Origin: Cyclospora cayetanensis | Taxonomy: Eukaryota; Apicomplexa; Conoidasida; Eucoccidiorida; Eimeriidae | Length of the DNA stretch: 64,000 nucleotides | NCBI RefSeq assembly: GCF_002999335.1 | Contig: NW_020312044.1 | Span: 62,001-126,000 of the forward strand | Reading direction: 5' to 3' | In this document: positions 1 to 13,507 of the stretch, in pieces | Layout: every line of letters begins with the position of its first letter | Numbering within the stretch: position 1 is the stretch's first letter | The notes under the pieces: generated by a model | What the model saw: the letters and a program-made list of their open reading frames with translations, nothing else | Told to the model about the DNA's origin: nothing | The model's database searches: none | Made by a program: the position numbers and the translations under genes

Positions 1-269
1 CGACATTATAAATACGGACAAGGCAGGATAGGCGAGGTGAAGAAGCATTACAGCCAAAGTGCACACACTGTACTAGACAGCCGCGTCTGACTAGGATCTT
101 CGACACACCCACTTTTCATACAATTCCCATAAAACACAATTGCTTCACAGGGCAATTGAACTTCTTCTACCGATGCGCGAGTATTATGAGGCTACGGTAC
201 ACAACACTCGGAGCACACAGTAATCATGTCAAATAACAGCAAGTACTGCACCGCATGTGCCTGCTGCCT

Positions 270-760
270 CTAACCTTGCGTGCGACCTTCTGCCACTATC
301 TCTCCGTGCCGTATCATGGTGCGCTCAAGCAAAAACTGCCCCGTCACGATCCCGCCTAGTACTTCCTCTTCTGGAATAAGCTGTGCATAGCGGTGTACCG
401 GCTTGCTAATACAATATCCAGCAATACCAAGAAGATACCTCAGTTCTCGTATTTTCTTCATCAGCGGCTGCAGCGACAGTAGTTCATTCTTGAAGACGCA
501 ACTAAAAGCCGCTCCAGTTTTAGTGCTACGCATATTCCTGCCCTTTCACCTGTAGCATGAAAGATGACTAATGATCCCAGTGCAGCACAGAAGCTAGGTA
601 CAGTCGTCAGCCCAAGCACATTTTCCGAAGGAAAGGGCTGTTCCCACGCAATGCTGCGAAATCTTTTTCCCTGTAATATCGAACTAACTTTTTGTCACGC
701 AAAGTCCACGGTAAGACCAAAGCCAAGCCTCAGTCTCACCGCCATACAAATGAATGCCAC
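270..760 (-). mobile_element. Decayed Ty3/gypsy reverse-transcriptase fragment
   Basis: Reading 533 to 270 on the minus strand gives a peptide with IRELRYLLGIAGYC followed by HRYAQL. This follows the Ty3/gypsy pol pattern ELR.FLGL.GYYR.FI..YA at the junction of the reverse-transcriptase thumb and RNase H. The expected GYYR is GYCI, and the downstream PLT.LL block is not preserved, so the copy is degenerate. The region between about 760 and 540 on the same strand would hold the preceding part of the thumb but is out of frame and only weakly similar. No flanking LTR could be identified. The call rests on one motif block, so it is moderate. Confidence 0.5.
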
Positions 761-3700
761 AGTGACTACAATAGCAACGCTGGAGCACCGAGACGGAAGA
801 CAATTTATCAGCTTGTTGTTATGCTCTGTGCAGCCCACCGGGAACCAAAGCCTCATGCGGTAAATCGGCTGGGAACTTTCCTGTACACCCACACCGGAAA
901 AAAACTACACACCAACATAACCACTATCTCCCTGTGCCCCGCAATCGCATGCCCCATGCAAGGGTTTGTGGTGATATTGGCTACCTGAGCACATGTAGTT
1001 CGAGGACGCCTCAATAGGTTTCGCTACAACACGCGCAATTTCACCGGCCTTCGGTTTTCCTGGTACTATCCCACTACTGCCAACTGCAATTCACCAACGC
1101 CCCCCATAAGAGCTTTCCGCTCGGCAGGCTAAGCGCACGGAGGATAAGCAAACTCCTAGCGAAATGATGTAAAGTGCTTTGGCGCTATTTTCGAATGAAA
1201 CGCGCTAGACGATTGTGGATCTGCACCAAATCACGAAAGCATATCTATCAAGCACAAGGGAAGCCATGTAACTCGGAATACGTATTGTCTGCTTCTGCCC
1301 AGCCAGACCCAGATAGCTCTTGCCTTGAGTAAACCCACTTGCTAGACCACACCAGCGCAGCCTTGCAGCAATACACCCGGTACATGAGCCCATTGGCCGT
1401 ACCAAGTACAACAGCGATATATGCAAGAACTGCATGGCCTCCACGGAGTCGAAGTTTCTCTGGACAAGGACGCACCTAGAGTACATGACTCTCTTCAAGC
1501 AATCCTACGTTTGCACGCCAGGAGTCTAGATAAGTGGTATAGGTGTCCTGAAAGGGCAGTCACATGAACACCAATCTCTACGGGTCTACGTCCTATTTAG
1601 ATTTCTCCTGAGCCGCGCGCGACTAATAACTATGACACATGTGTCTTCCTCCATAAGCCGTAGGCCGCAAACCTGGAGGCGTTGGTAGCGATCCCTTACA
1701 GGGACATTCCTTTTTTTTCTTTGATGATGGTATATGATTTCCAGCTTCACGCGACGACGGACATTTCTTTACTTATACTGCAGAAGGGAGCTGGGTGGGT
1801 AATGTACGCTTATATTATTTTTATACACGCTGGTGTGTCTGTGCGTCATGCACATCCCACTAGTCGGTATCCAGTCGCTAGCTAAGGCAGTACAGCTGCA
1901 TAGCTTGCAGTGCACACTCACAGAAGCACTCGACATCGACCTTCAGGAATCTCTTAAACCTGTAGCCATGCATAGGGGAGTGCACGAAATCACCCTCCAA
2001 GAAGTGCTTACGGCGGCAGTACAGAAAAATGAATCAGCATCGACCAGCTACGGCTGCTCCTCAGCCGCTGCACGAGCTTCACTAAAAGACCCGCTCGATA
2101 ATACATGGCAAATAACGTATCGGCTTAATACACTATCAGTAACAGAACAAAGCCATGCAGCTACCAAGCTGTGAGTCAAAGACACAAACCACAATTGGAT
2201 CTTGGATTCGCTTCCTGCAATTAAGACAGTGGACCTCATGTGTAATTATTACTCAAAGCACTGTGACCCTGCCTAAATGGCATGCACCTGTCATGAACCG
2301 TTTGGCAATAATTCATCAAGCCATGTAGGCTATCGTTTCCTCGGTGGAGCTGCATCACGCGGCTTCAAGTTGACGACAACAAATCTAAAAAGCAAATACA
2401 AATATGTCACTTGATTTCTCTGCTTTGCACGTAAGATGTTTGTCAGTACATATCGCGGCTTTACGTCAAACTGTCGGCAACGCACATCCTGATCAGCAAG
2501 ATATTCACTTGTGTGCAACCTTCCGTCTCACGATCCGCAATGCACATGCTAAAGAACGAAAAATACGTTAATCTTTCGAAGCTAGTGGAACAATGCTATC
2601 TTCCACATACGGACTGAAAAAAATCCACAGAAGCAGTGTGAGCTTAGTGCACCTTTTGGGCTTGTTGCTTGCACGACTGGCAATCAGAACATGATGTGCT
2701 CCAGAAACGTGAGGCTAAGACATTAAATTTCACGTTCTCCTTTGAGATTTGCATACGCAGCTGCGTTGTGGAGGTAACGCAGGACGTTGTGGTGCTGGAA
2801 GTTTGCTGACTTACTGCCAGGCATCCGCGCCGATGTGCGTGTCATCCAATATCGATCATCTCCAGCTTAGTGAGTCTAACCATCGACGCCAGCCAACAGG
2901 CAGTCCACAGATACAGATACTAGATAAACGAGCAGGATCAATATGTGGTCAAATGCACTGCATGCCCGCCCACTACAGAGCAGCCTGGTAGCTACTGCGC
3001 TTCCTTAGGAACAAACACCCTTTGCCAAAAAGAACGAAACCTGGTTCATGCACTTGCAGTACAGGCATTGAGCGACTGCTTCGTTCTGGCACTCTTTAGG
3101 ACGTTTGTTGAACTGATATCCCGCAGAGCCTAGGAAATCCAAAAATACAGCTTCGCAGCTGCGAGAAGAGACTATAGGCGCTCTGGAGAGGACGGCAGGC
3201 GTCAGAGGCTGAAGGCACACCACCTGAATTCGAACCAACCACGATCAATGGTCAGCAGCCAAGCACAAGCTCCCGCCAACCAGCGACTCGTATTCTGCGT
3301 ACAGCGTTACAACCAGCTCTCTGTAACGGTAGGCCACTTTTTCATTGAGCAAGCAGAGACAGGCTCGACGAAAGGCTAGGGTGTGCGTATCTGTCAGCCG
3401 ACGCGCCCATCAAATGCACAACCAAGAAAGTGTATGGGATTTGTTGTTAAACAATATTCTAGAAAATATACCGTTAACATACCGCCTAACCCAATAATGT
3501 TACACCAATGACACTTTGCATTCCCGTACTCCACACGACCATGCAGCCAAGATCATAACAGCGCAACAACCCCTTCGAACCACCAACACAATGAATGCAC
3601 GGATTTTTAGCGATTGCGAGAATCAATGCTGCTCAAATAATTTTCAAGGCAATCGCAACACATTTGATGAACCAGCGCAATGCTAATGCGCCTAAAGACA

Positions 3701-6421
3701 CAAAAGGCACTTCCCAAATCTGCCGCCAATTGAATCACGCGCTGTGCGAAAGCACTAAACCGCTTACTGCTTGTCTCATACGGGGTGTAAACTACTGTCT
3801 TCGGTCTGCGGTGGACAAGTGAGATCCACGTGCATGTGCACCAAAATGATTGCAGCGGGGATGGAGAAGGCCAAGCTACCCTTGAAACATGTGTTACTAC
3901 ACAAACGAAATCAATTTTAAAATTACTACAGATTGCCATTAAGTTTGCCATTTGTCTACAGTAATTCTGGCCCAAATACAGTGAAAAGCGCTGTGCGTGT
4001 GTGTTCGCTGCCATGTATGAGCGGATGCGAGTGATCGGAGTGCCGAGGGTGAGCAAGACCCACCTCAGTTCTTGAACTCGCTTTCTACGATACCCCTGTT
4101 GGGGCCTAGGACAGAGACGGGCGATTTCGCTTTGGAAGGACACTAGTTGGTTTCGAATTACATTTTTTATTGAGATTGGTGCTGAGCGATTTTTTATTGG
4201 GATCGAACAAACATTTTTACTCAGTACGAGCACAGATCTAACCATCCTTCGTTACCACAGTAAAGTGGCGTGTGCCTGATGATAAAGGCGACTGTGGACG
4301 CACAATGGTACAGCATGATTCTCTGCTGCACGCGGGCAATTGCTGCTCGCGAACAGTAATTTTCATTTTCAAAAGAATGTTAACGAGACGCAATACCACT
4401 AAATGTTATCCCAGCGTTTTCGTAGTGACGAAAGGCATCAAGGGCTCGTGTTCGTCAGGTTCAATTAGCAAATCAAAGATTAGGTTCAAATGCAAGCGCA
4501 ATGGTATCGTTGCCAGCTGGCCAGTGAAAATTACTTTACACGTTCGTCTGAAACGTACTTACTGTACCGTTACAGATTACCACGGGGTACTGCGCCAATA
4601 AATAAGATTAAATTAACTGGAACTGGATTATAGTAGTAATTTTTGCGGAGGAAGTATGTAAAAAGCTCCAACTTTCAGGGCCCGCATTGTATATGAGCCA
4701 ATGTAGACGACAAGATACGGATCTGTTATTGTCATTGCAATCAGAGGTAGTAATGATAACCGTTACAACAGCGGCTCTACACCACGCTAACATAAGGGAA
4801 TGTTTTAGCTAACGTCCAAATCATGAGTGAACGCTTGTATGTGCCCGATTTGAGCACATGCGCGCGTACCCCTTTTATCACGCTGAAATTATACTTCCGC
4901 GAAATTCAACATCAGTTAGGTCTGCGAGGCATGCAGTGAAAAAGAAGTAGTGATGGCTACTTTTGCATCAGCAATATGCTTCCAACTGTTGAGTCTAAAT
5001 GGATAGCATGCCTGCAAAAGAGCAAGCCTCCAGCAGTGTACATGGGGTCCAAACATAGCACTCACAGTTGTCTTCCGTTATTAACTACAGACTGTTTAAG
5101 GCGAACCTCGCTTAATGAGCTTGCTGAAAATAGAAAAGGAAGCGCAGTGATGCTAACTGCCAATTCGAACTGTGAGAGCATCATTGCACAGTCTCTCCAG
5201 AGCAGAGCGTCTAAGTAAACCCCGCTGTAAGGGTATCATCTGTGCTCAAAAGTCAGACCAACTCAAAATATTGCAGCATAAAAAAACTATGAACAGCACT
5301 TGATCCTCGAAATTCATATTTGCCAACCTCGCCAACGTCGCTAATCTATGATATCGAATATAATATATTTCACCGTAGGGTGTTACTCAAATAGGAATAG
5401 GCCAAACTGCCATGAGTAAGTAGACGCGTTTCACATTACGCACCCATGGCACGCTGCAAAACATCCAAGTACTTGTAAAACCGCACACATATCTGTAAAA
5501 CGTACATTCTGCATCGCAATCTCCAACTTGTTTGCATGCTGTACCGCAATGGGTCTTTACACGCCAAATAAGGGAATAAGGTGCATCTAGCTCTGGTGTA
5601 TCGATCAGCGCACGTCCTTGCACAGATCATTTGCCCACGAACGCAAAGCTCCGAGCGTGCCGCGCATAGGGCATGCTATAGGATAAATAAGCAACAAGTA
5701 CTTTATATACTCCCGCCACACTATTCCGCTTGTGCCTGTGTTTTACTAAGTCGGTTGAATGGTTGTTGGCTGTGCGTAATTGACTTGGCTTCATCGTGGC
5801 TAACCGTCTCAGTGAGCTCTCCACCACCCCAGTGGCCGTTACACAAGCCTGTGACTTGGACACCATGGATATTTCTATGCCTTGTTTCCCTCCATGTGAT
5901 AAACGCTCTGGGAAATCTGGATTTACAGGGCTCTCATGAACTTATCCTCATTTCATTTTCAAGACACGAGGCATTAATGAAACAGTACATTCGCATGCTG
6001 AGGTCTGATGACCTGAAAAATAATCCATACAGCAGGACAGTTTTCTAGTTGCATTCGGCCATGACCTTATCAACTTGGGAAGTGTTTGTATTTTGCTCTC
6101 AGGCAATGTGCACATTTCACACTGGAGTGTACGCGCCGCAAGGACGATTCGTGAGCAGTGACAAATGCAGATGCCCTTCACAGGAAACTGGAAAAGAGCG
6201 GGAAAGATAGGAAACTTGTACTGATTTTCTACATGTAAGAGGATAGTTTTACGGCCTGAGCGGTGCTGTAGCTTATATAACATGCCTGTGCTTTCTTTTA
6301 CTGCCCATATCCAGCAAACGACTCAATAGCAGCGCTGCACGACCAGGTCCACCCTGAGAAGTGCAGACTTTCACCCTGTTGTGTGTAGGCATATACTTGC
6401 ATTCTGTGCCACTTGGTCCGT
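761..6421. other. Gene-poor stretch, no supported gene
   Basis: No exon series with matching splice phases or recognisable domain was found on either strand. The longest open frame is on the minus strand at 4245-3607 (212 codons, ATG start), but it shows no motif, no compositional bias typical of the neighbouring genes and no convincing neighbours. Short frames at 5581-6048 (plus, GTG start) and 6283-5948 (minus) are equally unsupported. The stretch lacks the CAG runs that mark 13.5-41 kb. It may hold unrecognised exons or further transposon debris. Confidence 0.4.
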
Positions 6422-6625
6422 TTAAGAGCAAAGATGTATACTGCAGATATTCAGTAATCCCGCAGATGTCACTTCAGTATTTTTAACTCGTTTTGCGTAC
6501 TTTTGCCTCTTTCTGAACCGCTGGCATATAAGTAGTGACAACCCAGATACACCACGAGAATTTGCGTCATAATATTCACGTCTGAACCAAGCTGACGATC
6601 GGACTCGCACCCCATACTGCCACAC
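6422..6625 (-). mobile_element. Possible Ty3/gypsy integrase C-terminal fragment
   Basis: The minus-strand peptide contains RKRQKYAKRVKNTEV followed by a short hydrophobic block ending ICSIHL. This resembles the segment after the integrase core of Ty3/gypsy elements, where RQK.YAD..RR..EF.VGD is followed by VLLST.HL. The expected Gly-Asp is not preserved and the frame is short, so if real it is a relic. It has the same orientation as the reverse-transcriptase fragment near position 400, but the 6-kb spacing is too large for one intact element. Confidence 0.35.
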
Positions 6626-7800
6626 AGGCAGCTATCCTTCATGGTTTACACATGGACGCGTCAAACAAGTAATTTCGTGGAGCGCACTACTATGCTCCAC
6701 AGCAGGGGCGTTAAAGTGGCCAAGTATGACTAGAAAAATCCAAGGACGAACAAAATTACAGAACTAGGCAGTCTGTTTCTGGCTGCTCTGTATCATCTGA
6801 CACACAAATGACCCAACAACCAGCCGTGGTCACATGTCCCAATGCATCGGGCGTGGACGTGTTTTCCTAAACAGGCGTAATGGATCTGAGAATTCTGCAA
6901 GGATATTTTACAGCGCAGAGGTAAAGTGTGCATTATAGCCCTCCTGTCGTGTCTGTGATAAGGTGCCCCTTAACAGTATTGAAAGCAGAATGTATCCATG
7001 TATGGATTCACCAGTAACATTACGTAATCAGTATTTTGCCAGGTCCGTTATGGAAGAATTCCTCATTGTCGTCGCCAGCATGAAACTTTCTGCAAAAGCT
7101 AGTTTTGCGAGACCCTAACACCTGGAAAAATCAGCAACAAATACAAGTCAGCAATAACGTCGGAACAAAAGGTATCGATAACTTCGGACCACAGTGCCCA
7201 ACATGCGTGCGCAGTCATCTACGCAGCCACATACATGTAGTCTCGCAGTGTTTCACAGTGTCATTTTCATCTGCAAGGCAAATACATCTAGTGTCGTATA
7301 AATGCCCATTTAAGCGCATGCAAACCCTATTTGCACATTGATGTGCAGTCAAAGGTGGTATCGATGCATTCATGACAAAATCAGGTCACACACGTAAGAG
7401 AAACTAGTAAGGACAGCATAGAGAAGTAGCCACGAATGTTGCGAATTTCACGTTGGCACCTCCTCGCGAGATTATCTATACGTAATTGGGAATCTAAAGT
7501 ATATATCTTGTACATGCAATTTTATGAAACACACGGCGGGTGAATCCCCCTACAAAAATAGTCAACTATCACGATGACCATATTGTATAACTCATGATGT
7601 GCCTTGTAGTTGTACGCACAATTAGCACTGCTCGATGTCATCCTGTAGGCGCTTTTTTTCTCCTTCTCCAACGTTAGTCAACAAGCATCTGCCACTCATG
7701 ATTAACAAGGATATCCATGAGAAAAGTGAAGCACGCATTTTCATAAATCTCTTGCCATTTCCGCCACATGAGCCATGGGTCGGTGAGCTTAGCTAAACAT
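6626..7800. other. No gene seen
   Basis: Only short unsupported frames occur here. There is an AAACCCT heptamer near 7323, a telomere-type word that is scattered through coccidian chromosomes, but a single copy may be chance. No RNA gene could be folded by eye. Confidence 0.4.
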
Positions 7801-8292
7801 ACACCATACCCCAGCATTCAACACAGGCAGACACAGTCGCACACACAAACACACAGAAACACACGTACACAGATATAGAAACACACACACAGACAACACT
7901 GCTTCCATGCATCTTCCCAAATAAAGTATCCAGCTCTGCTTCCTAATGCACAACCCATTCAACTGCCTCTACAAATCCCAGCAAATGCACTTCCCCTACT
8001 AACCGGAGCACACCTCCGCACTGAACAGCCTGTGGTGCAAACACGCACAGCCTCCGCCTTCACGCACACGCGCTCCAGCCAAGCAACACCAATCCCGACC
8101 CTCCATGCTCGTATTTGCAATACCATTTTATCCACAACGCATTCACATCCTACCTCCATGCTACTTCCCTATGCCGCCGCATACACACACGCACACATAC
8201 CTGCGCGCTGCACCCAATCCTAACACGCAACAAACAGCCACTTGCCGCGGACTGCCCAACAATAACCCCCTCAAATCCACACACACCCAACA
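7801..8292. repeat. CA-rich low-complexity tract
   Basis: Positions 7821-7892 are dominated by ACACAC and ACACAG words, and the same CA/CAC bias returns at 8180-8295. The plus strand is strongly pyrimidine/adenine biased across the block. Open frames here, rich in His, Thr and Pro on plus and in Cys, Val and Trp on minus, follow from the repeat and are not taken as genes. Confidence 0.75.
7893..8050 (+). repeat. Direct duplication, copy 1
   Basis: This block of roughly 158 bases recurs with substitutions and small indels at 8292-8449. Shared landmarks in the same order are TGCTTCCATGCA, TCCCAAATAAA, ACTGCCTCTACAAATCCCA, CACACTTCC-like words, and GCACACCTCCGCACTGAACA. It sits at the 3' edge of a CA-rich tract. 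Confidence 0.8.
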
Positions 8293-8449
8293 CTCAACTG
8301 CTTCCATGCACCATCCCAAATAAACTAAGCTGCTCTGCTCCGTAATCAACTTCCCACACCACTGCCTCTACAAATCCCAACAAACACACTTCCATCACTA
8401 ACCCCAGCACACCTCCGCACTGAACAGCCTGTGCTCCAAACACGCACTG
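8292..8449 (+). repeat. Direct duplication, copy 2
   Basis: Diverged second copy of the block at 7893-8050, about 400 bases downstream and in the same orientation. The intervening DNA is CA-rich, so the whole structure may be a two-unit tandem of about 400 bases whose first part has diverged further. Confidence 0.8.
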
Positions 8450-8460
8450 AGTTCTCGTGC

Positions 8461-10353
8461 ACGTACAACCTTTCCAGGCCTCTTATGCGGACGTTAAGTC
8501 CGGACTATTAAACACTTCCGTAGCAGGTTGCTTATGAGTGCCGGACGCAGGAGTGACAGAAACAACGCACCATCACTTGCAAATAACTACTTTACTGTGA
8601 CCTCTATATTTCACGACCTTACCATATCATAAGGCTGTGCGTCACACAGGTGTAAAAGGACATTTACCCTCTGGGTTGCATTTGACTGCCCATTCGGAAT
8701 GCATATGCTTCGAATTGCGCATTCTAGCAGATACTAAACGATTCCACTTCACTCGAATTGCTTACTTCTGTGCGCGCCTCGTTGCACTGCCAAAGCAGCT
8801 TTCGTTTTCCAAGAAGTATTTACTTTTGTTCCCAACATCACACAATATAGAAAACTGATCTATGAATTGTATGACCTCAGCGGACGGAGCGGTGTGTCCA
8901 CACGCCAAAGACCCACGGCTCACATACGCCGCGCATCAGGAAGGAAGTCACTTTCCATTTAATGGCCTTAGGTGTACACCACCGCACAGGAGGATGGAGG
9001 CAACTGATGTCCAAAGATACAGCAGAGGCAAGCAACAATAAAGAAGCTGCTGATCATATTGATTTATAGCAGCTGACAGCTCAATATGGGAAGAGCTAGC
9101 TGGGCATCGCAATTTAAAGGCGGCTGTATTTAATTCTTGTGAACGCCCACGCTAACTATTGTCTGCCTCTCTGTAGACTATGCGAGGGAAATATGGGATA
9201 AAGTGTCGCAGTTACGCACATCAAATGCCCTGTTCACAGCAAGCAAACACATTGCATACGAGTACACTAGCTCAGCCACTTATAAAAGATTGCACGCCTC
9301 TATGGAGAAACCAGTACCAGCCAGAGTGCTGCGGATAGCCTTCTGCACTCTCAGTGACCTGCCCAAAGCATTCTGCCGTCCTCAACCTCACTCAAAACGC
9401 ACCAGCTATAGCAAGCTATTAACCAAGTATTTTAGGTGTATAAGCTCCAACATTGCTGCATTACAGGATAACATTACACGATAAGACGAACACCATCCTA
9501 TGCCGAAGCCGCTGACCACGGAGCAATCTGACCGAAGGGTTTGAACGAATTTGCAGAAGTAAATAAACACGCATAAAATTCTGTGCCAAAGTTTCTGGCT
9601 GTCTGAACGTCCGCCGTTAGGGTGACCTGCAATTCACTCTTTGTGGTTGCCAATACATCTTCATTTCTGTGGTCACTTATAGGACTACAGGGCTTCGTTC
9701 AAAGAGCACATTGTGTAGCTATCTTCACATTTGGCCTCCCGTAGTGTGAGCTGGTATTACATCCATGAGATACCGCAGGATTCTACTCTGGATGTAGGAA
9801 AACCGATGATCAGTAAATACACACCCATACAGCCTGCTGTTTCTCCCTCAGCCCCGTGTGTTCAGGATAGGGTAACAGACCTCCAACGTGTAGAAATTCA
9901 GGGAGTTACAGAAAACTGTCCACACGATTGCCACTGACACGGACTATAGACGCTTCTCACTTCCGCAGAAAGTCACGACGCTCTAGAGCTTCATACGAGG
10001 CGGATTCGAAAGGCGTTTTAAGGGACTTGAAGAGCTCCTATCGGTAACTCAAGCTTGTGTGTCAGCGGCTTCGAAACCGCAATAAAGAATAATGTGCAGT
10101 GGACCTCTCGTGGAGATGCTAACGAGCAACCGTTACGGAATCCAGTTTGTGCATTGGCACAACCACCCTACCTACTATCGTCTGATGCAGAAGCTCCGCT
10201 ACTAACACACTTTGTTATTCTAATCAAATGTTGGTGTTGATTGTTCCAACCCTTGACAGACTCCTTGCAGAGCTACGAGTAGAGCCTACCAGCGCAGGTC
10301 ATTCATCACCTTTCAGAGCACGTTTCTACGTGTGATAGCCCTCTAATTCTAAA
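8461..10353. other. No supported gene
   Basis: Open frames at 9203-9484 (GTG start), 9731-9937 and 10055-10240 show no motif and cannot be linked by phase-consistent splice sites. No tRNA-like cloverleaf with a convincing T-arm was found. Confidence 0.4.
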
Positions 10354-11958
10354 TTATGTACCTGTTCCTTCCGCTACGAGTCCGCAAAGCATGCAGCCCT
10401 GAATCCATGTCCTTCCATTGGTCCAATCGGCGAAACACGCAACATATCTGGTACATGTACTTCCATGATACAATCGAAGAAACAAGACCAAATATCCACG
10501 CACCCAGCACATAGCCCACTGCCGCCAATAGTACTGTTCGCCGATCGTGATCTTTTTGTGTACTTCACCGTGCGCTAGCAAGATCTTCTTTAAATCGCCT
10601 TTCAACAAAAGGCTGGCTGATGACCCCCGGCTGCAGGCAATGTCCCGAATCATAGGGGGTCTCTTCAGTGTAGACCAGGGATCGGGGAGAGCAGCGGGTA
10701 GAAAAGTATACGGTCGTATTTTAAGGCTACTCATTACAAGGACGAAGATTTCGTTAGGCAGCCTAATTTGTATGAGCATAGTGCCAAGGGAGGTCCAAGT
10801 GCAGCATTGGGGTTGGTGCGATGGCTCTGTTTATCTGCCTCAGGATGGATCGCGATAGCCCTATTATGGCCCGAACGTTAGCAACTATAGGCCCTTATTG
10901 TGTATTTGTATCAGCGCAAATTGACCTTTAGTCTCCCAAAGCCCTAGACAGTGCGGCCTCCTTCTGCGCGCCACATCCTGAATAGGGGTATTCGTTTCCT
11001 GATGCGCCTTCTCTGCTTGCCAAGTAGCCGTCTGCCGCGGGGCCTGGTCCCGCTTGATAATCTTTCGGGCTTTTGCACGCGCTTTCACTCCGAAGGCCAA
11101 TGTGGCTTCATCCTCCTCAGTAGAATGAGGTGCGTTGTTGGGGGGCTGTGCAGAGCTGCTAAGGAGGGCGGGCTTCTCAGGCTTCCTATTCTAGTCCACC
11201 TTAGACTGTATGCTAGGGTCAGTTGGCACCAGCTTCGATACTCCCAAACTTTAGATGTCTGCTTAAGTCGTCTCTCTTAGTCAAATACTCTGAAGATGCA
11301 TTCATTCGTTCCCGACACCGCAAGTGCTCCATCATTTGCAGAAGCCCACCGGCCTCTCGTTTAATCGCTGAATCGCTGGCGAGCGTCCGACCACTGCCTG
11401 TGACACTTCGTTTACTCGCGAGAGGCCACTGCCAAAAGAGCATTTGTCTGTTGTGGTCTTTGCAAGCAAAGCTAGCATATTTCTTCATATGTTTATTTAT
11501 TGATGAACTCCCCATCTAAGGCTCTTTTGGAATTCCAATGGCTTACTGTTGAGCTGATCTTTGCATGAGCCGACGAGTCAGGGCTAATCTAGACCCCTGC
11601 AGGAAGACGATATCCTTCGCATGAATAAATTCATTCATCAGTAAGGTGCAGTGCGATCTCATAAAATTTGGCGTACTAGTTTCTCTCCATTTGCAGGGTA
11701 TAAAAGGGGGTCTATCGTCAACCGACTAGTGAATTCTTCGTGTATGTGCCCGTCTGTTCGGCTATCATAATTATTTGGTCGGCATGCGCCCATAGATGCA
11801 TCCATAAGCATTCTATTGACGTGTGCTTCTTGGCTTTCTACCAGGCATGAGAGCACCACATGCAGATAAGCTTGCAGCCAGGTCTCTGCCACCCTCAAAA
11901 TGCGTTTTTCCGCAATCATTTCCCAGAGCCAGAGGTATTTTTTCCAGCTTGTTGCCAA
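10354..11958 (-). mobile_element. Possible decayed retroelement (gag/integrase debris)
   Basis: Four minus-strand open frames lie head to tail (11958-11659, 11515-11219, 11100-10885, 10779-10354) in a region otherwise without genes. The last contains EVHKKITIGEQYYWRQW, which resembles the zinc-binding block of Ty3/gypsy integrases (GHLGV.KT..R...YYWP.M). The first two are Arg/Lys/Glu-rich with short helical patterns compatible with a gag-like origin, but I see no zinc knuckle, protease or reverse-transcriptase motif between them. The order would fit gag followed by integrase with an internal deletion. The alternative is random open frames. Confidence 0.35.
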
Positions 11959-13507
11959 AGAAACTCAAGTTGCTGAACACTGCATCCAATTATGTGGTGC
12001 TACCATATGTAGTGCCTCATCGAAGGCCTTTGTAGGGAGATACGCAACTCTAGACCTCAAAATAGAAATTTCTTGGGTGGTCCCCAAAAGAGCTCGCTCG
12101 TTTCGGTGCCTGCATTCTTTAGAGCTCCAGACATGCAGGAACAGGTTATTTTAGATGCACAAGTTTTAAATACTCTAAACACTGCGGGTATTCGCAGCTA
12201 GTTTCCCATATTATAATGTCTAACTCACACTCGCACAGCATTGTGCCTTCTTGTATCAAGCTAACAGTAGTATGCAATAGATAAGATGTACGGGTAGACA
12301 AGCCGATTATTCATTTATTTACTGGTTCTTAATTAAATAAAACTAGCGTAGTGGACGATGCTTAAGTCTAGCGTAACCGAGTATCCCGCTAGACTTGCTG
12401 TCCATCTGTCCGTATGTCGGCAAACCATTAGGTGCAAGAGCGGAGAAAGCGGGGAAGTCTCTTGGACAGATACGCAATGACTTTCTAATTAGCTCTCGAT
12501 GGATCCTGGAGCTAACGGTCTCCCTATGGGGAGGTTAGAGATGATGTTACTGTTGGCCCACAAGGACACAGCAGATCCACTTGTAGTCAAATAGAGATTA
12601 CGCTCCTGGATAGCAACAAGGATATAAGTACAGCCACATCATCCATAGACTCGCTTGGAAGCGTTTGTCAAAGCTAAATGCTCTACCGCTAAATTCCAAA
12701 GTGTAGTCCTCCGAAGAACCTATATTGAGGCTACCCACATGAAGTGCACAGTCTACGACCAGAGCAATCAGGGACAGGTCCAGATACTGTAGTCATAAAA
12801 TCTAGCACTAATCCAGCTATGGTCTTTCCCCGCGAAATTTTTGCGAAATTTTGAACAGCATTTTCTCGCTATACTAATATCAGTGACACCAGTGTCGGGG
12901 CTGCATGTGCGTCGGCTTAGCTTGCAGCCGCAGACAATCAATGAAGCAGCTGTTGCACCCCGTTCAGCGTGCACTTCTTCCGTCTAAAAAAGATTACCCA
13001 GATGGTCGTAGGCTATGTCTGGCTCACCAATAACAAAATCATCAACTCCCTGAACTGTTGTCCTCCTCTTGTTGCTGCTACATTTGCTTACTTTGTCCCT
13101 GCCGCGACCGCTGCAACCGCACTATACACTACAGTATTAGAGTAACACCCGAAGATGCCAACGGAATAGGCGCGACTGCGACAGACAGCACTACTTGCTG
13201 CAGTGAATATCAGGCCGCCACTTCCGTGAAGAACCTCTATGATCCTGCAGCAATTTTAGCAGCGGCTACAAGCAGCCTACTGTGCTGCGCTATGACGCAG
13301 CAAACAGTAGTGGCTCTTCCCCCTTCCCTGTAAAAGGCAATATCAGCAACAAGACCGCCCTGTCTCGTGCCCTTGTTCTCAGCCTTCATAGGGGGGGCGC
13401 GAATGGCCTAATCGCCACCAGCATTCATAACAGCTGCAGCAAGCTGCACCGTGCTGTTGATTTAATATACAGCGGTCATTGCTTCTCCTGCGTAGCGTGT
13501 CGAGAAG
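11959..13507. other. Upstream region of the oxysterol-binding protein gene
   Basis: No gene was recognised. From about 13,050 the sequence becomes GC-richer and gains CAG/CTG words, which marks entry into the repeat-rich block. It probably holds the 5' untranslated region and promoter of the gene that starts at 13,508. Small open frames at 13,058-13,333 and 13,282-13,653 overlap that start in other frames and are not supported. Confidence 0.4.

Noticed and set aside
3200..3245. TTCGAATTC word resembling a tRNA T-loop on the minus strand
   Set aside because: The flanking bases do not pair into a T-stem and no anticodon arm could be drawn; similar words near 20,950, 29,200 and 63,660 fail in the same way.
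3607..4245. 212-codon minus-strand open frame with ATG start
   Set aside because: No motif, no splice partner and no compositional support; length alone is not enough in DNA of this composition.
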